In this document: positions 24,451-37,555 of the stretch, piece by piece
Numbering within the stretch: the stretch's first letter is position 1
Layout: each line of letters opens with the position of its first letter
NCBI RefSeq assembly: GCF_037975245.1
Contig: NC_092581.1
Span: forward strand, 19,306,303-19,370,302
DNA from: Apostichopus japonicus
Lineage: Eukaryota; Echinodermata; Holothuroidea; Aspidochirotida; Stichopodidae
Reading direction: 5' to 3'
DNA: 64,000 nucleotides
Program-made: the position numbers and the translations under genes
The notes under the pieces: generated by a model
What the model saw: the letters and a program-made list of their open reading frames with translations, nothing else
Database searches by the model: none
Told to the model about the DNA's origin: nothing

Positions 24451-26811
24451 GATGTGAAATGTTTTGATGGCTTACTTGCGATAAATAGCACGAGGTCGTC
24501 GTGCAAGTATGAGAGGTATTTCGGTTAGCTACCAATAAACAGAAATACAGTTAGGCAGACCGTGCGTGAGGCAGACTGGTATAAGCTTCCGGTTTGAATC
24601 TTAGTTACTATTAACTCGTGCGCGTTTACTGAAATGTATGTACAAGACTGTCTAGGCGGCTATTCTAAATAGGAGACCCTGTCAACAAACTGTTTCTTGA
24701 TCGTCACAATTCAATTGAACCAAATGATGTTGTATACCTGAGTAGAAGTAAGCATAAGTCTCCCTTTACCTGTACGTATACTTTGTAACATTTCCAAATA
24801 ACGCTCATATACTGACAAGCTAAAGCGGGTCTTTTTTGCAACGGCTTTTGTTGGTGGTTGATTGTTTTTCAAGGCTACAAGGGAAACTAGTTAGCGAGTG
24901 TATTCATTTCAAGGCATTGTGCTTTAATATGTTCTCATATAGGCGCGCCACTGAAACCTTTACTGCACAGACCTAGAACACCATTATGTCATTGAATTTC
25001 AGTACCAATTTGTTGGTTCGTTACACATTGCATAGGCCTATAGTTTATTGCACATTGTATGCTATTGAACGTTGAATGTTATTGCATAGTACTTTATATG
25101 TTATTGCAGAATATTCTGTCACAACAGATGTTCCATAGCTCGTGTAATTGCAAGACTCCATATGTTCCACGCTTCGTACAGATATATCTAGCTCTGATCT
25201 TATTTGCATATAAAATTCTGACCCAAAGTTGTTATTGCAATATATTAGTTAATTACTTACTTGATTAATGAATGAAATTATTTCTATGTCAGAGTACATT
25301 TGAGTGGGAGGGTGTATAGGGTAAAAAAAGAAACCGATATGCCCTACTCACTGAGTGGACAGCAAGTGGACCTGTGGGGGTGCGACGAGGGAGTGGGGGG
25401 GGGGTGTAATGGAATTGTTGAGTCAATTTCAGACCTGATTCGCAACCATCTAAGAGTTTAATCGAAATGTATAGACAATGTTTTGCTTACAAATCTGTAA
25501 GCGATACTTCGGTTCACTGCGATACTTTACGTATTGACTGATATGTTGAGCCACGGTGTACGTTTACAAACCCTCCTGTAACTTGTCGGAAAATTGAATT
25601 CAACAGCTCAGCGCCACGGCAATATCCCATTTCAATAGTATCATATCATCTCATATAGCGTCAATTTTTAAAGCCGTCTTTAACTTTCCTCTCCATCTGT
25701 CATGAAATTATTAAAATTTGATATCATTTCACGACCTTTATTATAATTGATGTAAATGTTGATGAGCAATAAAAAGTTTTGAATTTTTCAAAAGCACCGA
25801 TCCAAACTCTTACAGCTCCATTATTTACCTAGGAATTAATTTATGCCCTTCGAGGCAGACGGTTTAATTTGTGTCAAAGATTCTTGGAAAAAAATATTTC
25901 CATCCTAGACCGCGAAAAATATGTACATGGCATAACTTAAAAATGCGCACAATTTACAAGAGAGAGGGGTGGAGAGGGAGATAAAGAGAGAGACGGGAGG
26001 GAGATTCATAAGTGATAAGCCTATCGTATAATCCCCATTGTCAATGCGGCGAAACACACGATAGACTCCCCGTGATGATTACCGCTGTAGGCGTTAATAG
26101 AAAAATGAATACAATTTGATGGTTAGGCCTCTTCACTAGCATGTCTGATTTTAAATGGTATTGACTCGTCAAATTAGTACTGTATACCGGTGTGTAATTG
26201 AGTTCACTTGCGAACAGGATCTTGGAATTTTATACGCCTGTAGTTCCAGACATTTATATATATAGTCTGAATCTAGTAACCTCTGTAACGAAACCCAAAC
26301 TAGGTTTACTACCATATGTCAGGACTTGCTTCTAACTAACCTTTTTTGGAACTGGAGATAAAAAATAAATAAAAAAAAAATCATCGAGGCGGTATTATAA
26401 TGAGGAAAACACACGTCAAACCACACTATATAATTTTGTTCCCACATCAGTTTTTGTTGTTGTTAAATAATGTTTTCTTCATATGCATGATAGAGTTTTT
26501 GAACAAGTCTAATATAATTTTATTCCAGAAACAAAAATTCTATGAACCATTTATGTTTTTCTTCATAATTTGATTATTTTTTTCCAACGTTATATGGGAG
26601 GAAGACGTACATCTACATGAAATCGTGAAAACTACCTTCCCCTTCCCCTCACCCTAACTCTCACCCTCATCGTCACTCCACTGCATATCCACATCTGTAG
26701 AAAATTTGCCCTACAAAGTAGCAAGGGATCCCCCCCCCCCTCTTCTTTTGTAACGCAAGGCCCTAATTGCGTGTCGTTTCGTACAGCCTACCGTGTGTAA
26801 GGCAGAACCGC
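24451..26811. other. Gene-free stretch, 24.5-26.8 kb
   Basis: No supportable gene. It contains a G run near 25397, a GAGAGA-rich purine stretch near 25960-26005, a C run near 26730 and AT-rich filler. Confidence 0.5.
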
Positions 26812-26815
26812 TTAA

Positions 26816-27171
26816 AGGGAGTGAAGACTCACGCACAAAGAAACGTCTCATGCCGGTAATCTGACCTAGTTTCTAATAAAGTGTAACAGAAGTGTTAGGC
26901 ACCACCATCGAACCCAGAAAATACACACACAGCTTGCTACCGTCGGTAATAAGACACTAGTGTACAGTCAGTACATACAGCTACGGTCAATCTCACAACA
27001 CAATGTACTTAGCAGCGATGGACATCTCAGGTCTAGATAAAAGATAACAAGGTATCACGTTTCATTACTGTCTGCATTTTGTAGCGACAAGAAAAAACTT
27101 CACTTGCAAGTAACGGAAAGTTCATTTTTTTCGGAGGGCGGCACGCGGTTTGGGGCGAGTCTTCAATGCCT
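26816..27171. mobile_element. TTAA-flanked MITE, copy 1
   Basis: Bounded by TTAA at 26812-26815 and 27172-27175. The ends are AGGGAGTGAAGACTC and the complement of GAGTCTTCAATGCCT, an imperfect inverted repeat. It is clearly homologous along its length to 31102-31456, including the GCTTGCTACC, GATGGACATCTCAGGTCTAG and GGGCGGCACGCGGTTTGG blocks. No coding frame. A piggyBac-type non-autonomous element is the best reading. Confidence 0.8.
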
Positions 27172-27520
27172 TTAAGTCTGAAACAGACAGATGAGACTAC
27201 GTACATTTACTGTAGGTCATTTCGTGGTTACGCTTGTCGTTTTAACTTCCAATTATATTACGAGTTGAATCCATACACGAATTTCACTGACGAGTGCTCT
27301 GGTTGTGTACGGTGTCACACATTCTTAACCCCCTGCCCCCCCCCCCCATAACCACAGCTGCTTAGTAAAGCTATATGCTATATATCCTATAGTAAGTTAA
27401 AACTGAGTACATTAATAGACAGACGTACGAGTTGATATAAATTAAAGAACTCGTCGACCTCCCCCGACGATAGGCATCCCATAAATTTGCACCGGAACAG
27501 ACGTACAATATGGCCGTCAC

Positions 27521-27923
27521 CATGGGCGTCAGCAGGTTTCAGAAAGTGAGGGGGACACTATACTATCTAAGCGGAGCGCCACCATTGGTTGGCGCGTAGC
27601 GTACCAGAAAATTTTGGGTACATAAGACCCCCTAGATCGCAGGAGACGGCCTTCCTGAGTCGTTTTTAGTTACATCAGAACCAGATCTGTGAGGAGAAAT
27701 TTTGTTCCCTGGCCTCTTGCTAACTTGAGACACCTCATCATGGGCGTCAGCAGGTTTCAGAAAGTGAGGGGGACACTATACTATCTAAGCGGAGCGCCAC
27801 CATTGGTTGGCGCGTAGCGTACCAGAAAATTTTGGGTACATAAGACCCCCTAGATCGCAGGAGACGGCCTTCCTGAGTCGTTTTTAGTTACATCAGAACC
27901 AGATCTGTGAGGAGAAATTTTGT
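27521..27923. repeat. Perfect 185-bp direct duplication of the hAT-like left end
   Basis: Copies at 27521-27705 and 27739-27923, both starting CATGGGCGTCAGCAGG, with no mismatch found by eye. The spacer (27706-27738) is unique. Perfect identity implies a recent event or an assembly duplication. Confidence 0.85.
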
Positions 27924-28640
27924 CTCAAATTCCGACAGAAAGTACTGGTAGAAAGATGCCGTTCTGACACCAAGGGAGACGAATTACACAGCGTCCATCT
28001 CAAACGAAATATTGAAAAAGTGGCGCCGTCACCTCCGGGATGAGTGGAGTGGTATATATAATACATGCATGTAGGTGCGAGACGTCAGTTGTTATGTGCC
28101 CAGGTACTTTAATAATAATAATCAGAAAAAAGGCACCGCGCGCAGAGCGTGTGTAGCGCCTAGCCGGCACTCAACAATAAAGATCTACCATATCCGGCGA
28201 ATACATGTAGCCTTAATTACTTAACCCCTACACCCCTATTCGTCCGTCCAGTCCAAGGGACTGGAGGTAGTGATATGAACATAGTAACTTATTACCATCT
28301 ACCTGTATTTCTTACCTAATCCCTTGGAACCCCGGCATATAAACAACATGTGTGCAAGATTCAATACACTTTCGAATGGTCTCCCCCCCCCCCCCGAACG
28401 AATTAAATGGGCAGATTTAGGATATTGGGAGAATGGGAGATAAATGACGGTGCAAGTGATATATAGCAGGGGCCCAGGGAGTCCAGATTCCTTGACCTTA
28501 AATAGAAAATCGCGCATATGCATGTGATTTTTTTTAATAACTACTCTGAAAAGTGGGGGGGACAAATGATATGATATCCCCTCCACTTTTGAAAGTGGGG
28601 GGGACATGTCCCCCCCGTCCCCCACCTGTTGACGCCCATG
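27521..28640. mobile_element. 1.12-kb hAT-like non-autonomous element
   Basis: The terminal inverted repeats CATGGGCGTCAGCAGG and CCTGTTGACGCCCATG differ at one position. An 8-bp target duplication GCCGTCAC flanks both sides (27513-27520 and 28641-28648), diagnostic of hAT-type integration. There is no transposase. The left end is duplicated: 27521-27705 and 27739-27923 appear identical base for base over 185 bp, separated by a 33-bp unique spacer. The right end carries a G/C-rich GTGGGGGGGACA region and a short run of C. Confidence 0.85.
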
Positions 28641-28648
28641 GCCGTCAC

Positions 28649-31097
28649 AATTGAAATGCACTTCCATATAGCGTTTGATGTAAGGAGTTTAGCCATAGAT
28701 GTCGTCTATATACACCAGCCAGTTATGTTCAGAAACTTTGCATTGATATAGAGCAGTAATGAGTATGACACAGTTACTTGTCCCAACCCCCCTTCTCTCA
28801 TCCTAACCTGACTCTAAAATGTTACTTATAAGGAATTGCATGGAATGAACAATTAACATGTTTCAATGATTTAAAAAAAAAGAAATCAACAACATTGGAT
28901 TGGGCATTTTTGAGATTTTTTTCCGGAAAAGAAGTACTGGGGTAGTGGTGCACCTGATCCCTAAGTCTCTTCCCCCCCCCCCTCGGATCCGCTGCCCCTA
29001 TTACGTCCCGGTGTTGTGTGACAGAAACAACTATAACAACTGTATTTGCATACAAATACGTGTCATTGTAGTGCGCAAAGTTAGTCTATTCAGCTGCCAT
29101 TCACCAGCCAGCCATGTGGATGATAGAGCGGGCTAATAATCCCAATATTGCAGCGCGCATGCGCACTACAATAATAATTAAAATATCATGGACCTCTCTG
29201 CAGGCCCTCCATGAATATCTTCAAGTTTTGTTTCAGTCATTGCAATATGTCTGTAAATCCCATTTCCACTTGATCAAACTATGCAAGTACCACCCGTAAC
29301 CCAAGATCAAGGTTATTAGATTCATCTCCAATAGTCCATGCAGACGGGGTTTAACCAGATTCCGTTTGCAACTTAACCTCTGAATCGATTCTGACTCTTT
29401 CATTCGGTGTTAATGGAAAAGACAGCCCACTAAATCATCCCTCTTGTCTAGGTAATATAAGTGTTCTAATAATAATTCTATTTGCTAAAAAATTGGGTCT
29501 CTAGATATTAAACTAAACAACAGAGATATTTCTTCTCGAAATTGATTCCCATATCTGATTTCAATGACCTCTGGATTGTTCTTTAATTGTGGCTACTATG
29601 TAAATGTTTGTTTTTTAAAAGGAGTCAACTCTCTCTCCTGTAACTAGGCTCCTAAGGGATATTCTCGTGTTTCTACCCCAGTGGATTGATGAACGAGATA
29701 ACACTGATTTGAAATGAAACGTACTTTTTATCTTTCGAATTCCTCATTCCTCATACCTCATACCTTACCATTGTTTTACACCCCCACCCATCCCCTCACT
29801 AGGCCCCTAACCCATTAACATACGACTCCCATTGAGGTCCGCAAGAGGGAGGGGGCAAGGAGACGGAAGTAGTAACAAAATCTGTGTTTTTCTCTCTTTA
29901 AAATATGTTTAAAAAATGAATTTTGACTGTTATTCGGTTAATTTCCATTGTAAAGCGGTTTAACTCATTCTTTTTTGACGGTGAACCAGTTATAGGACCA
30001 GTTATAGGAAACTTGATGTTTGCTTGCCCCTTCTGGATTTGTTTTCTGCGGCGTCCATGATGGATCCCATTATTGAAGATTACTAACATTGCCCCAAAAA
30101 ATACGATAGAAAAGACAAGCAATGATAACTCATGTTGAAACTTGATTATGCCGTTGCAATTTCTCGAACATCATGTAGGCCAGCGTTTTAAACATTAACC
30201 AGTCAACAACAGGAAACGTAGAATCCAAATAAAACGTTAAATTTTATGAGTTGTCAGATTCGTAATATTGGCAAGCAAATAAGTAAATGGGGGGGGGGGG
30301 GGAGTTCACTTTGAGGCCTACTTATGGTATTCGACGTCTTTTGGGAGGGATTGTCCCATCATGCAGTATCTTCTGTAATCTTCATAGCGATGTAAATCAC
30401 TGTTTTTCTCAAAACGTATCTGAATGTGTTGTATCTGTTTAACGGTTGCCTGAGCGTGTGCAAACACCGTATAGACTTGCAATACTAACTAATATCTATG
30501 GTCCCCTTTCTATCCCCTTAGCCCAGAACAATAGACCCTCCTGTCGTTCTGTTGTTCTATCAATCCTTTATTTCTTTCTTAGCCATGTCGGACACAGCAA
30601 TGCCAATGTCATTTGCATAACACTCGGTGTTATTTACATATCTATAGCAATTGAACGGATCAATGGTATTTCTAAGGCCAAGCTTTAGGTAGTTTCAGTA
30701 AACTATATAGACTTTGCCGGTGTTAACACGGCCTTTCCCATTGTTGATGGGCTATAACAAGGGCTTACGTTCTGCATATTTCTGTTCTCGAAAGTAGTAA
30801 AAGGTTCAAAGAAGGTGTCTGGATTGTGCTGCAGGCAAACTTACATAAGTACTTGCATGCGACTGATATATGCAGTGGTTAATGAAACTGTGTATTGACA
30901 GAGGAGGTATGCATACTTCCGTGAGAGCTGGGTGACGGATTGACACTTGTTGGATATGAAACAGAGATTCAATGGATGAAACCCATCTTCCGCGCAACGT
31001 GATATAAAGAGTCGAATTGTCTTTTGCACAAGTATAACACAGTAGCCAGTACTTGTATACCGCCATTACCAGTATAGTGAAAGAGACAATGGTGTGG
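28649..31097. other. Gene-free stretch, 28.6-31.1 kb
   Basis: No supportable gene. It has C or G runs near 28973 and 30289, a 12-bp unit repeated twice at about 29983-30008 (CCAGTTATAGGA), and AT-rich filler. Confidence 0.5.
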
Positions 31098-31101
31098 TTA
31101 A

Positions 31102-31456
31102 GGGAGTGAAGACTCGCGCACAAAGAAACGTCTGATGCCGGTAATCTGACCTAGTTTCGAATGTGGTGTACCAGAGTTGTTAGACATCACCATCGATCTC
31201 AGAAAATACACACACAGCTTGCTACCCTCGGTAAAGAGACACTAGTGTACAGTCAATACATGCAGCTACGGTCAATACCCACAACACAGTGTACAAACAA
31301 TACAGTGATGGACATCTCAGGTCTAGATAAAGATAACAAGGTATCACGTTTCATTACTGTCTGCACTTTGTAGCGACAAGAAAAAAAAATCACAAGCAAC
31401 GGAAAGTTAACTTTTTCAGAGGGCGGCACGCGGTTTGGGGCGAGTCTTCAATGCCT
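31102..31456. mobile_element. TTAA-flanked MITE, copy 2
   Basis: Diverged homologue of 26816-27171 with the same ends (GGGAGTGAAGACTC and GAGTCTTCAATGCCT). The right flank is TTAA (31457-31460). The left flank reads GTTAAGGG, so one A has been lost or the boundary is shifted by one base. Substitutions are scattered, so the two copies are separate insertions rather than a recent duplication. Confidence 0.78.
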
Positions 31457-31460
31457 TTAA

Positions 31461-34400
31461 TATAGGAATTGGTGGTTATATATTTCATGATCAGTTTCCG
31501 TCCCCTCTCACCAACCCCTTTCTACCTCTCACCTCCTCCCTTCCAAACTATGTGACTTCCTATGTTCCAAAGCATCACAAACCATCACAATCACATATAT
31601 GTCAGGAAACAATCGTATACATTTGTGCGCAAGGATATCATGAACACCTTACATTGGTGCCCCCCCCCCATGCCGAGATTTGGGGTAATTTCAGCGTCAC
31701 TGCAACAAGTGTCAGTTACTAAGGCCGACATGATCTTGTTCTAACATCTGGATGCCAAAGTATAACGAGCAAGCAACTTGACATGATTCAGAAGAGACTT
31801 TCAGGACTTGAACTCTCTTCAAATCGCCAACCCCTCCCCCTCCCACATTTCTGCCCGGCCCCTTCCGCGTAAAAATGTAATCGTTCTGGAAAGAAAAAAT
31901 GTTTTTACTATAACTTGAAAAGGACATGCCTCAGCCCCCCCCCCCCCCACTCACCCCTCCTTATTGCTCCGCGCACACATATACCATCTTTTCCACAAAC
32001 AGACAAACATTAAATGAAGTTCTCCCAACGGCCCCTAGTTAGTCATTTTGTTGTACATGATCGACTGAGGGTACATACTGTCAATGTGTACGTACGAATA
32101 TCTTTTTATAGGGGACCAAGTTCATGTATAAGGGTAAATAAACCAACAGGGACGACACTCCACTCTCATGGCTACTGCTGAGTTCACGTCTTTGAATTGC
32201 CATGGAGGAACCGGGTGGTCGGTATATAGGCTATACATCCAGCTATCCAAACTTGGAGCCTTTGATATAATTTCTTATTTTCAGACACACATATACGGCA
32301 ATTTGCTGACAGCGATTACCACAAATTTATTTCCGTTTTCGGAAGTTGTTCAAGTAACATACAGGTTACGGATTCAGTTCAGCATGAGTTAGATATGGTC
32401 TGCTTATATAATACAGTAAAAGTCGTCTGTGCGATAAAGTATCAATATTATCAGTATAACACACTGTACATCGATGAATGAATTATATATAGCGTAAAGC
32501 CAAACTGAATTAATTAAGCAGTATTCTGAGTACTCATATCACGGCGGTTTATTTGAATCACAGGCCAGAGTACAACAGGTGTTGTTTACAAAGCATCTGG
32601 ATACAGAACTCCCGGTAGTGGCCTGGGGAAGGGAGGTAGGGATAGCAGAGCGAGGATATAGACTCCAAGATGTTTAATCAACCTCACCGCCTCCACCCCC
32701 TCCCCTTCAACGGGTCGAGGAAAAGTCAAGGGGCCCGTTTGTTTTAGCATTCTTCACCAATGTGCACGTGCAATATGCAGCTTCAGTATATACCGCTATT
32801 GAAAATGTTAAAACCTTTAGAACAGCCAAGGGTGCCGTTCTCTGCTGTGTGTATTAATGGCACCAAAATGGATGTGAGTGGGCGTATTTTGATTAAATTG
32901 ATACTTATCACTATACACTCAAATGGTAACACGCCAGGTTCAATTTTGCCTATACCTGTACAAAACTGATCATTTGACGTGTGTGGCAGGAAGGAGAATG
33001 AGTCTCCCATCACCACCTATGGCTTACCATGATTAGAAGAAACCTTGTCACATGCAGTGAAATACATTGAAGTAGAGTTCTAGATCAAAAGGAATTATTT
33101 ACTTTAGTTTTCAATCCGACGGTTGATTGACAAGAGTTTTATTTCGAACTTTATTTCCCTGTTTTGATAAGCATTAGTCTTATTTAGGTTCAACTTCAGA
33201 CAGTTAACTTATATATCATCGTCAAAATTCAAAAGTGAAAACAAAAGCTTCATATTCAAATGAAGCAGAAAAGAATGGTTCGTTTCGGCATAGTCGGTGA
33301 AAAAATTGTGGACTGAACCCGCACTCGTCTTGTGCGGGAGTGGTGGGGGGGTGGGCTTGAAAGGTTTGAATGGATATAATTGGCCCACCTGTCTGATAAT
33401 CTACAGTCCATATGTGATTAATCAATAACTTATTTCCGAATTTGGTTCTGATTGACACTTTGTTGTTTTCTTTTCGACATGTTTCTTGTCAATGTCCTTT
33501 GTTGTAATTTCAAAGTCGTCCCCTATTTAGCAGCCTAATTAATGGAATAAGGGTCTGCCGTGCAATCTCAGCTCGATTTACGGTGGGATGAATAAGTTTA
33601 ACTACCAATAGCACACCTCTGGAAATATGCTTACACCACCTCATCCCTTCCCTCCCATCCCATATAATCTATAATCTCCAAAATGGCCAGTAAAAGTCAA
33701 TGACACACACACACCGCCAGACAGAACGAGACGAAACGCATATGAACTGTCATGACCTATAGTTGTCGATAATCGGTTTCGAGCCGGTATACCGGTATAT
33801 CAACCCCCCCCCCCCCCCTGTGTTACTCCATGATTGTATACATCGAACTATTTGTCATGCGATATCCTTTTCTAAAGAGCATATGAAACTCCATCGATCA
33901 AGCATATTACACTCTTTGCTTCTAGGAGACTTATACATGCGTTGTAGTATAAGTATTACAATTAATTCATCGTGCCTTTTGTTTTTCACATTCTTAGCCT
34001 AAGTTTAGTCGATTCCTTTCAGCTTTCACTCTAAAACTAACATATGTTGTCCGATCTAAGAATACGGTATTGTTTAACGGACATACTACAAACTAAAGCA
34101 CTGGAAAATCGAGGTCAATAATTACAACCCACCAAAATCGATTTTTCTAAAACTGGTCGAAATTCTTGTATTGCCCTCTTACTGGTGGAACCACGGATGA
34201 TTTCACTTCATCAAACACTCCGCTTAGCTATATAGGACGGAATGAACCCTCAGTTTATGGGATCGCAACTGGTACACAGCTGGGCCCGAGGAACCCGAAG
34301 GTGTGAATGGCCCGTCAGGTAATTGAGAAGACGAAAGTGCCGACTTTCTTTCGGTCAAGAAATATGCTAGTTTCGTCCAAGGCGTCAAATTCGCTACTTG

Positions 34401-35077
34401 TTTCATGACCCTATAGGTGGAGCAACCGGTTGGATAATAGAGCTGGTAACACTTCACGCCTCAGTCCACTGTTTCATTAAATTAATAAATATTATGTCAA
34501 ACCCTCCCTCCTCCCCAACCCCTCCACACCCTCCCACTCCAAGCACCTTTTCTTTGTCTGTAAATATGTTCAAAATTGAGCGTTTTACAAATATTAGTAT
34601 TGCAAATAATCATACCAAGAGAACTGTTAAGAATTATTTTCACGAAAATTAAGGTAAATGAACTAATATTTTATTAATTAATTAATTGATTAATTAATTC
34701 CTCAACATATAGTCACGTGAATACTTTCCACTGTAGTACGTGAAGCACATTTAGTAGTGGCAAATTGGAAAATTAAACAATTTTCGACATCTAACTTCAC
34801 CACTTGTAACGAATTTTGAATATTGAAAAAATAACGACCTATACATTGATATGAGATTTTAGTGACATCCAAAATCGACGCCTGAAAGCGGGTTAAAAAA
34901 GTAATTATAATGCTGACTTAACATTAATCTACGCATCACGTCGATACCAACAAAATGACTGACGTAACTATGACGTATTGGTCAAGCGTATACAACGATT
35001 CCAAAATAGGAACAACGACTAAAATATAATTGAAATGTCAAGTCCCTCGTGGGCACGATAATTCATTTATAGATAAT
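31461..35077. other. Gene-free stretch, 31.5-35.1 kb
   Basis: No supportable gene. It contains C runs near 31662, 31936 and 33805, and an ATTAATTA microsatellite near 34673-34700. Confidence 0.5.
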
Positions 35078-35081
35078 TTAA

Positions 35082-35326
35082 AGGTATTCTGTATTGGCCC
35101 CAAATATGCTAGATATTCAAATATGGTCACCTTTGGTCAAAGTTTTGAAACTGTTTATAGTACAACCTTGGAGGAAATTTCCTCACTGGGACATTCAGTC
35201 CTATTGTGTGCTCTGTAGAAATGTCTGAGAAAAATTTGGCAGTGAAGACCTCAAGGAAAGTATTTTTTGAAAACTTCTAGCAATTATATATAGCGTGCTA
35301 TAATATGGGGCCTATACTGACTACCT
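35082..35326. mobile_element. Short TTAA-flanked MITE
   Basis: AGGTATTCTGTATTGGCCCC at the left and the complement of GGGGCCTATACTGACTACCT at the right form an imperfect inverted repeat, flanked by TTAA at 35078-35081 and 35327-35330. At 245 bp it has no coding content. The TTAA duplication suggests a piggyBac-type mobiliser. Confidence 0.65.
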
Positions 35327-35330
35327 TTAA

Positions 35331-36859
35331 AAGGTTTGTAGTTATACAGCCAAACATGATATTATGCATAAATGATCTAAATATTTTGTCTGTGTATATT
35401 AGAGTCCATCATGAACTGACTTATGGTCACTTTAACGAACCACGAGGTAGCACAACGACTTGGACTATTATGCAGATCGTACGTATAATTTAAAAAAAAA
35501 AGTCATTAATACATATCAAATATTAATATGATGTTATTGATGGATGCGCTGTTGCATTATTGTGTGTGCATGGGTATATATTACTTACACATTGAGGGAT
35601 GTTTCTGATCGGAGTTCAAAGTAACAACAAATATACTTAAAGGAGACACAAATTTCAACCATCATAGTCGGTCCGTGTGATATAGATATCACCTTAACAT
35701 GACCTAATGGGGACATTCGGGTTTCAGTGTTCACTGCTAGCATTCAACCTTGAGAACACGGAAAACCGAAAACAACGAGAAACAAAAGTCAAATGTTTGA
35801 GATCCTAGTGGCACTATAACATTACAGATTTAAAAAATGGTAGCTCCCAGACAGTGACTATTAAACTATAGGATATCTCCCAGACGGAACAAGGTTTTCT
35901 TGGCTCGGTTTTGGGTAGTTGTTCTTATCAATGATCTCTGTGATGTAACGTAAAGATGGGCGAATGAATTTGTGTTCCCTCCAATTGCCTCGTCTATATA
36001 CACACATGCACAATAGAGATTCTCCACACAAACAAATTATTTCTGCTATAGGATATATCGACCTTGTATAACGACCGATAGTAGCTTAACCATACCTAGA
36101 TAATTTCTAAACTTTTGAAAGACTTTAAATATTTAAGATATTAATTTATCAACTAATAAATATCATGCAGACAAAAAAACTGAAGTTTTCGAGGCATTTT
36201 TCTGCAGTTTTGCTATATTTGTATGAACTTACGAAGAAAATACTTACCCCTCCCTCAAGGAAAATTAAATTCAAACAGAAAAGGGAAGAAAAAGTGAAAA
36301 CCTACTCACCAAACATTTGTTTGTTAGTCTGTAAACTCCCTGTTCATAGACTGAAATCACAAATCAATGAATAAAGCCGATAAGATAATCCCCCGAAAAC
36401 CAAGTGTTAGTGAGACAGAGCAGAGCTGTTAACTTCCAACAGTATACACAACGACTATATTATCTATATATACATATATATTCCTTTGTAATTTCTGTCA
36501 AGTTCGTATAGACTATTTATCATAGAATTCAATTCTAAACGACACCAGCCCTACGATGTTTTGCAAGCTTTTTCGAGGTTCAACGGTGCGTATCGACCCA
36601 CTAACTAGTTCCAATAGCTGATTCACTCTAACTCTGTGATACAATTCTCACACATTGGTTGGTTACTTTGGTCGTAAGCTATCTATATTGACAAGGATTG
36701 TATGTATGGCGCCCTTCGCTTTCAATAATAACAAATCTTTTTCCCCTTTACTGTGATTCACTCAAGCATGCGCAGAACAAAAAGTGGGGATGAACGCGTA
36801 AACAAAATGGATTGTACAGAGCTTATACGTTGAGACCACCGTTACAGTTACTAACTAAT

Positions 36860-36862
<3 letters not shown>
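35331..36862. other. Gene-free stretch, 35.3-36.9 kb
   Basis: AT-rich sequence with no supportable gene or element. Confidence 0.45.
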
Positions 36863-36939
<77 letters not shown>

Positions 36940-37050
36940 TACATATATACATATCTATATCATATATATCTATATCTATATCTATCTATATCTATATCTA
37001 TATCTATATCTCATATATATCTATATCTATCTATATATATATATATATAT
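36863..37050. repeat. AT-dinucleotide microsatellite with TATATC variants
   Basis: A pure AT run of about 70 bp at the left grades into ATATAC, then TATATC and TATCTA units, ending with a second pure AT run. It abuts the 3' side of a SINE and may have grown from its tail. The long Tyr/Ile frame through it is an artefact. Confidence 0.9.
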
Positions 37051-37185
37051 AATTGAAATTGTAGTGAGTTGTAGTAAAACTCCAGAACAGTGAAAAAACT
37101 TCCAGCCTCCCCTCCGGGATTCGAACCCGCGGGCCTCCCGCTTTATATGTGAACACCCTAACCAACTAGGCGCCATAGCTGCTTT
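37050..37185 (-). mobile_element. tRNA-derived SINE with AT-repeat tail
   Basis: On the minus strand an A-box-like TGGCGCCTAGTTGG (37162-37175) is followed, after tRNA-like spacing, by a perfect B box GGTTCGAATCC (37117-37127). The 5' and 3' ends do not pair as an acceptor stem, so this is not a working tRNA gene. A short non-tRNA body follows and runs into the AT microsatellite at 36863-37050. Confidence 0.7.
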
Positions 37186-37555
37186 AATTAAGGTAGTGTG
37201 TGCCAAAGACCGTATTTTGTTGATCAAACTGCGGGTAATAATTGTTCAGTAAATAGTTTCGTTCAATCCGTTATCTAAAAGCTTCCTGACGACTGGTCAG
37301 AAGTCTATACTGCAGATAAAACTTCAGGTGACTGTGAAGGGATCAGAAGACGAAAAGTCAACAAGTTTATTTTGTTTATAGTTTTTGTTATAATGCAACG
37401 TTTTACTGGTTGCCGGAGACACCGTGTCTGAATAACAAAGGGTACTAATTGTAGTTAGACTCAGAGGCCAAGGTTTACGACTAAAATGTCGGAGCTATTC
37501 ATGTGGTCAAAGAGCTTTACGAGACAGTGATACGGCCTAGTAAAGTAGACGCATG

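Noticed and set aside
28299-28667. 122-codon minus-strand frame
   Set aside because: Lies within the right half of the hAT-like element and reads through its G-rich end; no domain seen.
36812-37093. Tyr/Ile-rich 93-codon frame
   Set aside because: It is a translation of the AT microsatellite.
37100-37185. Possible functional tRNA gene on the minus strand
   Set aside because: A and B boxes are present but the ends do not form an acceptor stem and the anticodon arm is poor; better explained as a SINE head.
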